In this document: piece by piece, positions 1 through 7,371 of the stretch
Layout of the letters: each line of letters opens with the position of its first letter
Numbering within the stretch: the stretch's first letter is position 1
Assembly: GCF_000308435.1 (NCBI RefSeq)
Contig: NZ_BAFR01000004.1
Coordinates: forward strand, 1-54,713
Origin: Nocardia araoensis NBRC 100135
GTDB lineage: Bacteria; Actinomycetota; Actinomycetes; Mycobacteriales; Mycobacteriaceae
Length of the DNA stretch: 54,713 bases
Direction of reading: 5' to 3'
Notes under the pieces: generated by a model
Database searches by the model: none
What the model saw: the letters and a program-made list of their open reading frames with translations, nothing else
What the model was told of the DNA's origin: nothing
Program-made: the position numbers and the translations under genes

Positions 1-58
1 ACGATCAGCAGCGGCCGGACCGACTCCGGCATGCCGGGAGTGGACGGTCCTCGCACGC

Positions 59-1009
59 TCAGTTCAGCCGGGTGAGCACCCCACCGCGTTCGCCCGCCGC
101 CCGCAGCTCTTCCAGCCAATCGCAGTCACCGGGACGGATGTCGGTGATCTCCCAGCGGCGCGCGGATTCGTAGCGTTGCCGCGCGTCGTGCCCGGCTTCG
201 ACGAGATCCGCCAGGGACTGCTTGTCGCGCAGGCTATCGCGCGCCGCGCCGAGCACGGTGAGTGTTTCGTCCAGAACTTCCAGTAGCGCCGCCGCATTCG
301 GTTCGCAGATCGCGCGAACCAGGTCGGGTGCCGTGCCCGCGACGCGGGTGCCGTCGCGGAACGACCCCGCCGCGAGCCCGAGCGCGAGATCGCCTCCGGC
401 GGCGCCGGCCACAGCGAGTGCCTCGGCCAGCACATGCGGCAGGTGGGAGATGCGGGCCACAGCGCGGTCGTGTTCCGCGGCCACCACCGGTACCACCACC
501 GAGCCGCAGTCCAGTGCCAGTCGCACCACGCGGGTCCACGGGTCCACCCGCGTGCCCTGGTCGACGCCCACCGCCCACACCGCATCGCGGAACAACGCGG
601 GATCGGTGGCGGCCCAGCCCGATTCGGACGTACCGGCCATCGGATGCCCGCCGACGTACCGCTGGGCGAGGCCGTGCTTGCGCACGGCCGCCGCGACCGG
701 CCCCTTCACGCTCACCACATCGGTGATGGCGCACTCCGGCGCGTAGTCGGCGATCGCCGAGAGCATGTGGTCCACCGCGGGCATCGGCACCGCAATGACG
801 ACGAGCGCGTCGGTTTCCGCGGCTCGCCGCAGCGCGGCCGGTAGGTCTTCGGTGACGTCGAATCCGTCGGCGCGGGCGGCCTGCGCGCCCACGGCGGAGC
901 GGTTGTACCCCCAGCTGCCGTACCCCGTGGCGACGGCCGCGCGCAAGAGCGACCCACCGATCAAACCGGTCCCGAGGACGCACACGGGTGCTTTCTTCGC
1001 CGAAGTCAC
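59..1009 (-). CDS. tyrA: Prephenate dehydrogenase (tyrosine biosynthesis)
   Basis: Oxidatively decarboxylates prephenate to 4-hydroxyphenylpyruvate with NAD(P)+, the committed cytosolic step to tyrosine. The N-terminus carries a Rossmann dinucleotide motif (VLGTGLIGGS, about residues 11-20), followed by family stretches such as GGHPMAGT and ISHLPHVLAEAL. With the GTG at 1009 the protein has 316 residues, normal for the family. The frame is open further upstream, but an earlier start would overlap the divergent gene at 1068. The order tyrA, deaminase-associated gene, tadA matches what I recall for the M. tuberculosis Rv3754-Rv3752c region. No ACT domain is obvious at the C-terminus. The function is secure; the exact start is less so because no strong ribosome site is visible. 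Confidence 0.9.
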   Translation of the reverse strand: MTSAKKAPVCVLGTGLIGGSLLRAAVATGYGSWGYNRSAVGAQAARADGFDVTEDLPAALRRAAETDALVVIAVPMPAVDHMLSAIADYAPECAITDVVSVKGPVAAAVRKHGLAQRYVGGHPMAGTSESGWAATDPALFRDAVWAVGVDQGTRVDPWTRVVRLALDCGSVVVPVVAAEHDRAVARISHLPHVLAEALAVAGAAGGDLALGLAAGSFRDGTRVAGTAPDLVRAICEPNAAALLEVLDETLTVLGAARDSLRDKQSLADLVEAGHDARQRYESARRWEITDIRPGDCDWLEELRAAGERGGVLTRLN

Positions 1010-1067
1010 CGGAACAGATTGGCATACGACTTCAACATTTCCGCTCGAGCAGACTACCGTTGCGGCC

Positions 1068-1607
1068 ATGGCAGCACAGCGCTCGGGCACGAACAGGGCG
1101 GCGTCGGACGATTACGACGACGTGGAAGGGTTCGCAGTGGCGGTTGTCCGCGAAGAAGGCAAATGGCGGTGCAGCCCGCTGAGCCGGGACACGCTCACCG
1201 ATTTGTCCGCCGCGGAAAACGAACTGAAGGCTTTGCGCAGCTCCGGAGCGGTGTTCGGATTACTCGACATCGACGACGAGTTCTTCATCGTGCTCCGGCC
1301 CGCGCCGAGCGGGACCCGGATGCTCCTCTCGGACGCCACGGCCGCGATCGATTACGACATCGCCGCGGACGTCCTAGAGGCCCTGAACGTGGAAATTCCC
1401 GACATCGATCCGGATGAGCTGGACGACGTGGAGCCGTGGGAGGAGGGCGACCTCGGTGTGCTCGCCGATCTCGGCCTGCCCGAACCGGTGCTGAGCGTCA
1501 TCCTGGCCGAGACCGATCTCTATCCGGACGAGCAGCTCGGCATGATCGCCCAGCGTCTCGGCTTCGCCGGTGAATTCGCCGCGGTGCTGGACAAGCTGCC
1601 GCGCTGA
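1068..1607 (+). CDS. tRNA adenosine deaminase-associated protein
   Basis: A 179-residue acidic protein of the actinobacterial family found next to tadA. The biochemical role is unknown; its constant position suggests a link to tRNA A-to-I editing. The first half (EGFAVAVVREEGKWRC) resembles a small beta-rich domain, and the second half is very acidic (DIDPDELDDVEPWEEGD). The ATG lies 58 bases from the tyrA start on the other strand, so the two share a short divergent promoter region. The stop is separated by one base from the GTG of tadA, which suggests translational coupling. No catalytic motif is visible. The family name rests on context and overall resemblance, not on a search. Confidence 0.85.
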   Translation: MAAQRSGTNRAASDDYDDVEGFAVAVVREEGKWRCSPLSRDTLTDLSAAENELKALRSSGAVFGLLDIDDEFFIVLRPAPSGTRMLLSDATAAIDYDIAADVLEALNVEIPDIDPDELDDVEPWEEGDLGVLADLGLPEPVLSVILAETDLYPDEQLGMIAQRLGFAGEFAAVLDKLPR

Positions 1608-1608
1608 C

Positions 1609-2085
1609 GTGGGCGTTCTCCCGGACGACCCGTTCCCCTCGGACACCGACATGGTCCGCGCGGCCATCGACGCCGCGGCGGCCGCGGGGGAACGGGACAT
1701 ACCCGTCGGCGCAGTGGTATTCGACTCCGCCGGAAGGGAACTCGCGCGCGCCGCGAACGCGCGGGAGGCACTGGGCGATCCGACCGCGCACGCGGAGATC
1801 TTGGCGCTGCGCCGCGCCGCCGCCGTCCACGGCGACGGATGGCGGCTGGAGGGCGCCACGCTCGCCGTGACGCTGGAGCCGTGCACCATGTGCGCCGGTG
1901 CGCTGGTGCTGGCGCGGGTGGGCCGCCTGATCTTCGGTGCGTGGGAGCCGAAGACCGGCGCCGTCGGCTCGCTGTGGGACGTGGTGCGTGACCGCCGTCT
2001 CAACCACCGGCCCCAGGTACGCGGCGGGGTCCTCGCGGACGATTGCGCGGCCTTGCTCGACGGTTTCTTCCGCGCCCAGCGCTGA
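1609..2085 (+). CDS. tadA: tRNA-specific adenosine deaminase
   Basis: Zinc-dependent deaminase that converts A34 of tRNA-Arg(ACG) to inosine. The active site is clear: TAHAE with zinc ligand His61 and proton-shuttling Glu63, then PCTMC giving Cys92 and Cys95. The C-terminal part (GAVGSLWDVVRDRRLNHRP) is typical of TadA. I chose the GTG at 1609, one base after the stop of the preceding gene, giving 158 residues; an ATG at 1651 is possible but leaves a short N-terminus. It is co-transcribed with its associated protein and followed by a tRNA-Ser gene. A cytosine deaminase of the same superfamily is the only real alternative, and the gene order argues against it. Confidence 0.92.
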   Translation: MGVLPDDPFPSDTDMVRAAIDAAAAAGERDIPVGAVVFDSAGRELARAANAREALGDPTAHAEILALRRAAAVHGDGWRLEGATLAVTLEPCTMCAGALVLARVGRLIFGAWEPKTGAVGSLWDVVRDRRLNHRPQVRGGVLADDCAALLDGFFRAQR

Positions 2086-2145
2086 GCCCACCCCGGGTCA
2101 ACAGGCGATTTAGTGATCCGGCGCGGGTCCGGTATGGTTGTCGGC

Positions 2146-2233
2146 GGTGGCGTGTCCGAGCGGCCTAAGGAGCACGCCTCGAAAGCGTGTGAGGGGTAAC
2201 CCCCCTCCGAGGGTTCAAATCCCTCCGCCACCG
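2146..2233 (+). tRNA. tRNA-Ser (anticodon CGA)
   Basis: Class II tRNA with a long variable arm. The acceptor stem GGTGGCG pairs with CGCCACC. The anticodon loop CTCGAAA gives anticodon CGA, reading UCG. The T arm carries GGTTCAAATCC. Discriminator G at 2233 is followed by a genomically encoded CCA (2234-2236). An intrinsic terminator begins two bases later. Confidence 0.96.
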
Positions 2234-2237
2234 CCAC

Positions 2238-2273
2238 AGCCCCTCATCTGTTCGCTCAGATGAGGGGCTTTTC
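2238..2273 (+). terminator. Intrinsic terminator of tRNA-Ser
   Basis: An AGCCCCTCATCTG stem (2238-2250) pairs perfectly with CAGATGAGGGGCT (2257-2269) across a 6-base loop, followed by a T-rich tract. It ends the tRNA-Ser(CGA) transcript 38 bases before the next gene. Confidence 0.9.
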
Positions 2274-2310
2274 TCTTCTTTCGCAGGACGAGCCGAAGGA
2301 GATCGAACCG

Positions 2311-2766
2311 GTGACCGAGCCCGACCACCACTACTGGATGAACCGGGCCATCGAACTCGCGCGTTTGTGCCCGGTGGCCGAGGGCGCGTTCTCGGTGGGT
2401 GCGGTGATCGTCGCCGACGGTGCGGAGATCGCCACCGGCTACTCTCGCGAGTCCGATCCCAAGGAGCATGCCGAGGAGGCCGCGCTGCGCAAGGTCGACC
2501 CGGCCGACCCCCGGCTGGCGCGCGCCACGATCTACAGCACGCTGGAGCCCTGTTCGGAGCGGGGGACAAAGAACCGGCTGCCGTGCACGGACCGGATACT
2601 GCGGGCCGGTATTCCGGTGGTGGTGATCGCGTGGCGCGAGCCGTCGACGTTCGTGGTGAACTGCGTGGGAGTGGAGAAACTGCGGGAGGCGGGCGTCACG
2701 GTGGTCGAGCTCGCCGATCTGGCCGAGGCGGCGATGTCGATGAACCGGCACCTCGACCTGTCCTGA
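2311..2766 (+). CDS. RibD-like cytidine/deoxycytidylate deaminase family protein
   Basis: A 151-residue zinc deaminase. EHAEEAAL supplies His53 and Glu55, and TLEPC followed ten residues later by LPC supplies Cys81 and Cys92. The spacing and the SERGTKNRLPC stretch resemble the deaminase half of RibD (riboflavin synthesis) more than cytidine deaminase, but no reductase domain follows. The true substrate is therefore open. The GTG at 2311 has an excellent AAGGAG nine bases upstream, which decides the start over an ATG at 2260 inside the preceding terminator. It ends one base before the stop of the convergent gene, with no terminator between them. Stand-alone RibD-like deaminases may act on free pyrimidines or damaged nucleotides; that is inference. 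Confidence 0.85.
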   Translation: MTEPDHHYWMNRAIELARLCPVAEGAFSVGAVIVADGAEIATGYSRESDPKEHAEEAALRKVDPADPRLARATIYSTLEPCSERGTKNRLPCTDRILRAGIPVVVIAWREPSTFVVNCVGVEKLREAGVTVVELADLAEAAMSMNRHLDLS

Positions 2767-3714
2767 TCAGTCGTAGTCCCAGTACTGCAGCCAGCGCACC
2801 GAGGCGAACAGCAGCAGCGTCAGCGCGTAGAGCACGACGACCACCGCCGCCCCGACGACGCTGATCCGCGGGCTCGCGCCGTCGACCGGATCGAGCCACC
2901 GGCGGAATCGGCGGGCGACTGCGGGGGAGAGGAAATAGCTCATCAAGCCCACGCTGACGATCTGGCTGAGCCACAACGCCAGCCACGGCTGCACTCCGAG
3001 CCGATCGAGCACCGGGCCGAGGAATCGGGACAGCACCATCACCGTCGGGTACAACACCAGCAACACGAGCATGGCGATCTTCCAGGTCGGCGTCATCCTG
3101 GTCTCGCCGTCGACCGTGCGCACGGTCGAGCCGAACGGTGTGGTGTGCGCGTCCACGGTGAAGTCTTCGGTCAGCTCCGCGCGCAATTCCGGTAAGGCGG
3201 CGGCGCGTTCGTCCGAGGTCAGCCATTCGGTCAACTGCCGTTGCGTGCGGAATCGGAGCACCGAGAACCAGCGTCCTCCGTCGGCCGGGAAGAGCGCGGC
3301 GCCTTCGAATCCCGGGAATCTCGAACTCACCGCGACGAGCTGTGCCTCCGTCGCCTCGAATTCGGGTTCTTTGTCGCGCGCGACGCTGTGCCGGAATACG
3401 CAGATGCCCGGTGGCGGAGACTCGCCTTCTACGATGATCAGATCCGAGCTCTTGTAATGGAAGCCGCGCGATGCACCGTCGGACATAGTGGCCGCTCGTT
3501 CGCCCGAGTCCAGGAATTCGTGCAGTAACGGCTCGGAACTGAATGTGGCGCTGAAACCCGGTTCGAGCAGCGGGCTCTCGGTCACAGCGATGGAGGAAGA
3601 TATGAATCCATGCATGGCGCGGGCGGTTTCGGTCAACTGCGCCAGCCAGTCCCGGAAAGCCGTGTCGTGCTCCGGTCGATGGAAGACCGTTACTACGGTA
3701 GCCGCGGCGTTCAT
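2767..3714 (-). CDS. Tandem ABM-like domains fused to a membrane anchor
   Basis: A 315-residue protein with two repeated antibiotic-biosynthesis-monooxygenase (ABM) type ferredoxin-like domains, about residues 5-95 and 100-195. Both contain the GF...A.LF pattern and an R-Q-L-T-E-W-like helix. About three transmembrane helices follow (around residues 212-232, 243-262 and 285-307). Such fusions are usually annotated as antibiotic biosynthesis monooxygenase or hypothetical membrane protein; no substrate is known. The start lies 6 bases after the stop of guanine deaminase on the same strand, so the two are very likely co-transcribed. A heme or quinone link is possible for ABM folds, but nothing in the sequence proves catalysis. 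Confidence 0.8.
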   Translation of the reverse strand: MNAAATVVTVFHRPEHDTAFRDWLAQLTETARAMHGFISSSIAVTESPLLEPGFSATFSSEPLLHEFLDSGERAATMSDGASRGFHYKSSDLIIVEGESPPPGICVFRHSVARDKEPEFEATEAQLVAVSSRFPGFEGAALFPADGGRWFSVLRFRTQRQLTEWLTSDERAAALPELRAELTEDFTVDAHTTPFGSTVRTVDGETRMTPTWKIAMLVLLVLYPTVMVLSRFLGPVLDRLGVQPWLALWLSQIVSVGLMSYFLSPAVARRFRRWLDPVDGASPRISVVGAAVVVVLYALTLLLFASVRWLQYWDYD

Positions 3715-3720
3715 CGACGT

Positions 3721-5127
3721 TTATGCGATGTCGACGCGACGGCCGCGCACGTATACCTCGGTGATCGCGGGCTCTCGGATACCCATCAGCAAGGCGAACA
3801 GTGTCTGATCCCGGGCCAATACGGGGTCGTCGGAGCGAACGCCGTATGCCAGCGTGCTTTCCAGCGCTGGAACACGCGCCGGTTCGACCACGATGAAATC
3901 GGCTTCCTTACCGACGTCGAAATTCCCGAAACGGTTCTCCATATCCAAGGCACGTGCACCGGCCAGCGTGCCGGTGAACAGCATTTCCGCGGGATGCATC
4001 GACACGCCCTGCTCGCCAGGCTCGGAAATGTGCACTTTGAACGCGGCGGAAAGTACCTGTGGAATAAGCCATTCGTCGCCGCCGCCGTAATCGGTGCCCG
4101 CGGCCACCGTGACGCCGGAGGCGAGCGTCCGCTTCCACGGCATCGTGCCGGAACCGAGGAACTGCTGCGACACCGGGCAGTGCGCGACCGACGTGCCGGT
4201 TTCGGCCATCCGCCGCAGCTCGGCATCCTGGCAGTGCACGCAGTGGGCGAGAATGGTGCGCTTGCCGAGCATGCTCTTGCCGCCCACCGCCGACCCGGGC
4301 AGGAACTTCCCGTCGTAGGTGTCCAGATAGGTCGCCACGTCGTACGCCTGCTTGGTGGCGTCGACTTCGCCGGTGCCAGGGCGGTTGTTCTCGTTGAGGT
4401 GACTGTGGAAATAGACGCCGCGTTCGCGTACCGAATCATAGAGGTCGCCCAGGTTTCTCAGCGTCGCGCGAGTGACCGCCAGCGAGAATCGCGGGACGAC
4501 CGCCACGTGCAGCAGCGCCGTGTCCACGTCACCTGTGTCGGCGGCATGCCATTTGTCGATCTCTTCGCTCGTCAATCGGATGGCGTCGTCTTCGGTGGTG
4601 ATCAGCGGTGCCGCCGCATCCGCTCCGGTCGTTTGGATTCCCCGGCCGGCGACAATCCGCAGACCACGCCGCCGGGTCTCGGTGAACAGGGCGTCCTGCG
4701 CATGCGGGAACGCCGAGCCGAAGACCATCGCCGCCGTGGTCCCCGCGGCGATGCGCCGTGCACAGAACTCGGTGGCCGCCGATAGCGCGAATTCTGGATC
4801 GTCATAACGGGATTCTGCGGGGTACATACACAATTCGAGCCACTCCAGCAGCTGGCCGCCGCCGTAGGCATCTCCCGCGAAGGTCTGTGGGAAGTGAATA
4901 TGCGTGTCGACGAATCCGGGAAGCAGGAATCCTGGACGATGATCGCACACCTCTCCGGCACGATGCTCGGCCGGGATATCGGAGCGCGGTCCGCAGAACA
5001 CTATCCGGCCGCTTTCTCCGATTATCAGAGCACCGTCCGGCAGGTCGGCCAACGCGTCGGCCGCATCACCGGTAGCGGGACTCCCGGCGATGTGGAAAAT
5101 GTGCCCCAAGTGGACTTGGCTCACCAT
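3721..5127 (-). CDS. guaD: Guanine deaminase
   Basis: Amidohydrolase converting guanine to xanthine and ammonia in purine salvage or degradation. The metal site is visible as PGFVDTHIHFPQ near the N-terminus; later HSHLNENN, the His-rich ILAHCVHCQDAEL and AGTDYGGGDEW supply the other zinc and catalytic residues. At 468 residues it has the normal family length. The ATG at 5127 is chosen because MVSQVHLGHIFHIAG begins the first strand; an ATG at 5142 is also in frame. The ABM-membrane gene follows after 6 bases. No xanthine dehydrogenase or permease lies in the window, so it may serve salvage rather than full catabolism. Related amidohydrolases such as TrzN/AtzA types are less likely given the GuaD-type motifs. 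Confidence 0.88.
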   Translation of the reverse strand: MVSQVHLGHIFHIAGSPATGDAADALADLPDGALIIGESGRIVFCGPRSDIPAEHRAGEVCDHRPGFLLPGFVDTHIHFPQTFAGDAYGGGQLLEWLELCMYPAESRYDDPEFALSAATEFCARRIAAGTTAAMVFGSAFPHAQDALFTETRRRGLRIVAGRGIQTTGADAAAPLITTEDDAIRLTSEEIDKWHAADTGDVDTALLHVAVVPRFSLAVTRATLRNLGDLYDSVRERGVYFHSHLNENNRPGTGEVDATKQAYDVATYLDTYDGKFLPGSAVGGKSMLGKRTILAHCVHCQDAELRRMAETGTSVAHCPVSQQFLGSGTMPWKRTLASGVTVAAGTDYGGGDEWLIPQVLSAAFKVHISEPGEQGVSMHPAEMLFTGTLAGARALDMENRFGNFDVGKEADFIVVEPARVPALESTLAYGVRSDDPVLARDQTLFALLMGIREPAITEVYVRGRRVDIA

Positions 5128-5179
5128 TCGAGGAAAACACATATCGACCCGGCACGCGAGCGGATCGGGTGAAATACGG

Positions 5180-5797
5180 TCAGACGCCGCGCGAGAACAA
5201 TGTCACCGGAGGCGGCATGCGGTAGCCGGCGAGTTTGATGAAGCGGGCGCTCACGCTGCGCTGCCCGTCTTCCAGCGGGCCCGCTCCGACCGTGTTCATC
5301 ATCCGGTTGATCACGTTGAAGCAGGTGCCGACCCAGACGGCCTCGTCGAACGCTTCCCGGGAGACACCCGCCAGCCGGACCACCGCGGCGTCCTCGGCGG
5401 TCAACCCACCGGGATCACGAGCCATCTTCGCGAGAAAGCCGAGCATGACGCGCGCCTCGGGACGCAGCGGGGAATCCGCGCCGTCGGCCAACGCTCGGGT
5501 CACCACGTCGGCGTCGATGTAGGCGCCCGCGATCGCCTCGTGCGAGGTGGCGCAGAACGGGCACTCGTTGGCCTGCGAGGTGTGCGTCGCGAAGATCTCC
5601 CGTTCGGCGACGGTCCAGTACGACGGTCCGCGCATGATGTCCTGGATCAACTCCGACAGCGGCGATCCGAAGAACCTGTGCCGGTAGAACAGCACTTTGA
5701 GCACGGCGGGAACCTCTACGCCGCTGAACCGCCGCATGGTCCACAACACGAGCTTGGTCGGCCGGTCGTGGCCGGATCGCACCGCCTCGAGCCACAT
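5180..5797 (-). CDS. Carboxymuconolactone decarboxylase / AhpD-like protein
   Basis: A 205-residue all-alpha protein with the AhpD-type active site ANECPFCATSH, two cysteines separated by two residues and followed by His. This fold serves either peroxide-linked thiol reduction or lactone decarboxylation. The redox CxxC argues for an alkylhydroperoxidase-like role. The ATG at 5797 lies one base past the stop of the upstream gene, with GGGAGGGG just upstream, so the two are translationally coupled. The frame extends upstream to 5893, but that part overlaps the neighbour and is Arg/Pro-rich, so I exclude it. The natural substrate is unknown. Confidence 0.87.
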   Translation of the reverse strand: MWLEAVRSGHDRPTKLVLWTMRRFSGVEVPAVLKVLFYRHRFFGSPLSELIQDIMRGPSYWTVAEREIFATHTSQANECPFCATSHEAIAGAYIDADVVTRALADGADSPLRPEARVMLGFLAKMARDPGGLTAEDAAVVRLAGVSREAFDEAVWVGTCFNVINRMMNTVGAGPLEDGQRSVSARFIKLAGYRMPPPVTLFSRGV

Positions 5798-5798
5798 C

Positions 5799-6110
5799 TC
5801 AGTTCCCCTCCCAAGCCAGGCGCGCGGCGCGCAGGCGCCGGTCGGCCGCGCCGTATGCGGCGGCCGCGGTCGCCTCGAAGATCTCGTCGTCACTGTGCCC
5901 GGCCGCTTTCAGCGCCGCGATCTCCTGCTCGGTGACCCGATAGGACCGGTCGGCCACCAGGTCGGCGAAGGCGGCGAGTTCCGCCGGCACGTCTTGGCCG
6001 GAGTCCACCGTCCCGGCGGCTCTGGCTTTCAGTGCCCGGCGCACGCGGCTCGGCAGCCGCCCCGGGGCGGACTCGAGGTGCTCGCCGAATCGCTGCCATT
6101 TCTCACTCAT
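5799..6110 (-). CDS. Small CMD-like helical protein
   Basis: A 103-residue protein whose second half (FADLVADRSYRVTEQEIAAL and DDEIFEATAAAAYGAA) resembles the helical core of the carboxymuconolactone decarboxylase fold, but without the CxxC. It immediately precedes the AhpD-like gene, separated by one base from its start, so the two products may form one complex. Alternative in-frame ATG starts exist at 6122 and 6131; none has a strong ribosome site. The gene is real by its coupling and codon pattern, but its role is unknown. Confidence 0.7.
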   Translation of the reverse strand: MSEKWQRFGEHLESAPGRLPSRVRRALKARAAGTVDSGQDVPAELAAFADLVADRSYRVTEQEIAALKAAGHSDDEIFEATAAAAYGAADRRLRAARLAWEGN

Positions 6111-6178
6111 CGAGCCACGCATGAGCGTCATTCTGTCCGACGACGGTCGCCTTCGCTGAGAATCAAGGGCGCGCAGCG

Positions 6179-6466
6179 CTACTCGCTGCTGTCCCTGCGC
6201 AACACGACCTTGCGACCCGCCAGGTCGACCCCGATCAGCGGCGGCGCGCCCTGCTCCTGCTCGTCGCGCATCATCGACACCGATTCGCGGTGGTCGAGCT
6301 CCATGCGCTTGGTCGAGTAGAACAGCGCGGTGAACTCGTCGGTGAACGTGCCGGAGATCGGGGTGCGGCGGCGCCTGCGGCGTTTGTTCACGGTCAGCTC
6401 GTAGACGGCCACCAGCACGAGCAGGATCACCCAGCCGGGGATCATCCACTGGAACAGCGCTGCCAT
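6179..6466 (-). CDS. Short membrane-anchored protein, DUF6191-like
   Basis: A 95-residue protein with one N-terminal membrane helix (about residues 7-24), a basic stop-transfer block NKRRRRRR, and a conserved soluble tail including YSTKRMELDHRESV, GVDLAGRKVVLRR. The tail pattern reminds me of the actinobacterial DUF6191 family, from memory. The ATG at 6466 puts the hydrophobic helix at the start; longer upstream readings are unlike protein. It lies upstream of the two CMD-like genes on the same strand and may share their transcript. The function is unknown. Confidence 0.75.
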   Translation of the reverse strand: MAALFQWMIPGWVILLVLVAVYELTVNKRRRRRRTPISGTFTDEFTALFYSTKRMELDHRESVSMMRDEQEQGAPPLIGVDLAGRKVVLRRDSSE

Positions 6467-6636
6467 GCCATCGAAGCTACCAGCCGACGCCTCCGCCGGA
6501 GCGGGGCGAAAATTGTCCGTTTCACGACGGGTAACCGACGTGATCGCGGGTATACGCCCGATACGCAAGTGCGGGAAGGACGCGATGCCAGATGCGCCGT
6601 CGGACAATCCGCGCGGGAACGATGCGCGAGAGAAAC

Positions 6637-6837
6637 ATGAGAATCGGAAGTGTAATCGTCTTGATCTGGTTGCTGATCGGCGTGGTCGCCGCAGCACAAC
6701 GGCACTATTTCGACAGCGGGCCGGTCAACTGCGCCGGTTTCGGCACGATCGCCGTCACGGTGATCGCGGGACCGCTCAACTACATGGGCGTCAACCCGAA
6801 GGTCGCGGATTGCAATGTCCCGCAACCCAGCCCGTAA
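6637..6837 (+). CDS. Tiny membrane protein, first of a tandem paralogous pair
   Basis: A 66-residue protein with one N-terminal hydrophobic helix (IGSVIVLIWLLIGVVAAAQ) and a conserved outer part: QRHYFDSGP, NCAGFGTI, AGPLNY, GVNPKV and a second Cys (DC) near the C-terminus. The two cysteines could form a disulfide outside the membrane. The next gene (7036-7311) encodes a clear paralogue. A start at the ATG at 6637 has only a weak GAGAGAAA upstream; an ATG at 6622 is possible. A perfect 14-bp terminator hairpin follows directly. I know no function for this family. Confidence 0.8.
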   Translation: MRIGSVIVLIWLLIGVVAAAQRHYFDSGPVNCAGFGTIAVTVIAGPLNYMGVNPKVADCNVPQPSP

Positions 6838-6853
6838 CTCGATCGAGTGAGTC

Positions 6854-6890
6854 GGACGGCCGGGTGGTACGCCACCCGGCCGTCCTTTTC
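6854..6890 (+). terminator. Strong intrinsic terminator
   Basis: A perfect 14-bp stem (6854-6867 with 6872-6885) closes a TACG tetraloop and is followed by TTTTC. It separates the two paralogous small membrane protein genes, so each probably has its own promoter. Confidence 0.92.
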
Positions 6891-7035
6891 GTCCGCCGTG
6901 CGAGCCATGATCCTCGGCAGTGAACTAAATATTTGCTGATCATGCGAAGTGCCGCCACATACACGGATTTGTTGGATAGCTGTCGGTGTGTCCGGGTATC
7001 CCCCCTCGACGGGGAGCACGGAAGGAACCGATGAG

Positions 7036-7311
7036 ATGCGCGATTACGGACGTCGTGAGCGTGATTTCGAACGTCGTGCGCGTGCCGGGCGCGGCCCCGG
7101 CGCAGGCTCCCGGCTGCTCGGGTTCCTGATGCTGGCCTGGCTGGTGGTCGGGTTACTCGCGGCCGGTCAGCGGCATTACTTCGACAGCGGCCCCCCGCTG
7201 AACTGCGCAGGCTGGGGCACGATCGGTCTCACCGCCCTCGCGGGCCCGCTCAACTACGTCGGCGTGAATCCCAAGGTCGGCGACTGCGAACTGCCGCAAC
7301 CGAGCGGGTGA
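7036..7311 (+). CDS. Tiny membrane protein, second of the tandem pair
   Basis: A 91-residue paralogue of the product at 6637-6837. It adds a charged N-terminus (RDYGRRERDFERRARAGRG) before the membrane helix (about residues 28-46), then repeats QRHYFDSGP, NCAGWGTI, AGPLNY, GVNPKV and DC...PQPS. The ATG at 7036 has GAAGGA nine bases upstream; the ATG at 7031 is out of frame. The gene ends just before a bidirectional terminator shared with the convergent MMPL gene. The duplication with an added basic N-terminal tail suggests divergence of partner or localisation. The function is unknown. Confidence 0.82.
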   Translation: MRDYGRRERDFERRARAGRGPGAGSRLLGFLMLAWLVVGLLAAGQRHYFDSGPPLNCAGWGTIGLTALAGPLNYVGVNPKVGDCELPQPSG

Positions 7312-7316
7312 GACGC

Positions 7317-7357
7317 ACTCGGCCCCCGCATCCTTAGTCCGGATGCGGGGGCCGAGT
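7317..7357. terminator. Bidirectional terminator hairpin
   Basis: A perfect 17-bp inverted repeat (7317-7333 with 7341-7357) around a 7-base loop lies between the convergent small membrane protein gene and the MMPL gene. It can stop transcription from both sides. Confidence 0.88.
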
Positions 7358-7371
7358 CGTGGGCTTTCGGT

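Noticed and set aside
2260..2310. Upstream ATG for the RibD-like deaminase
   Set aside because: It lies inside the tRNA terminator hairpin, whereas the GTG at 2311 has an ideal ribosome site.
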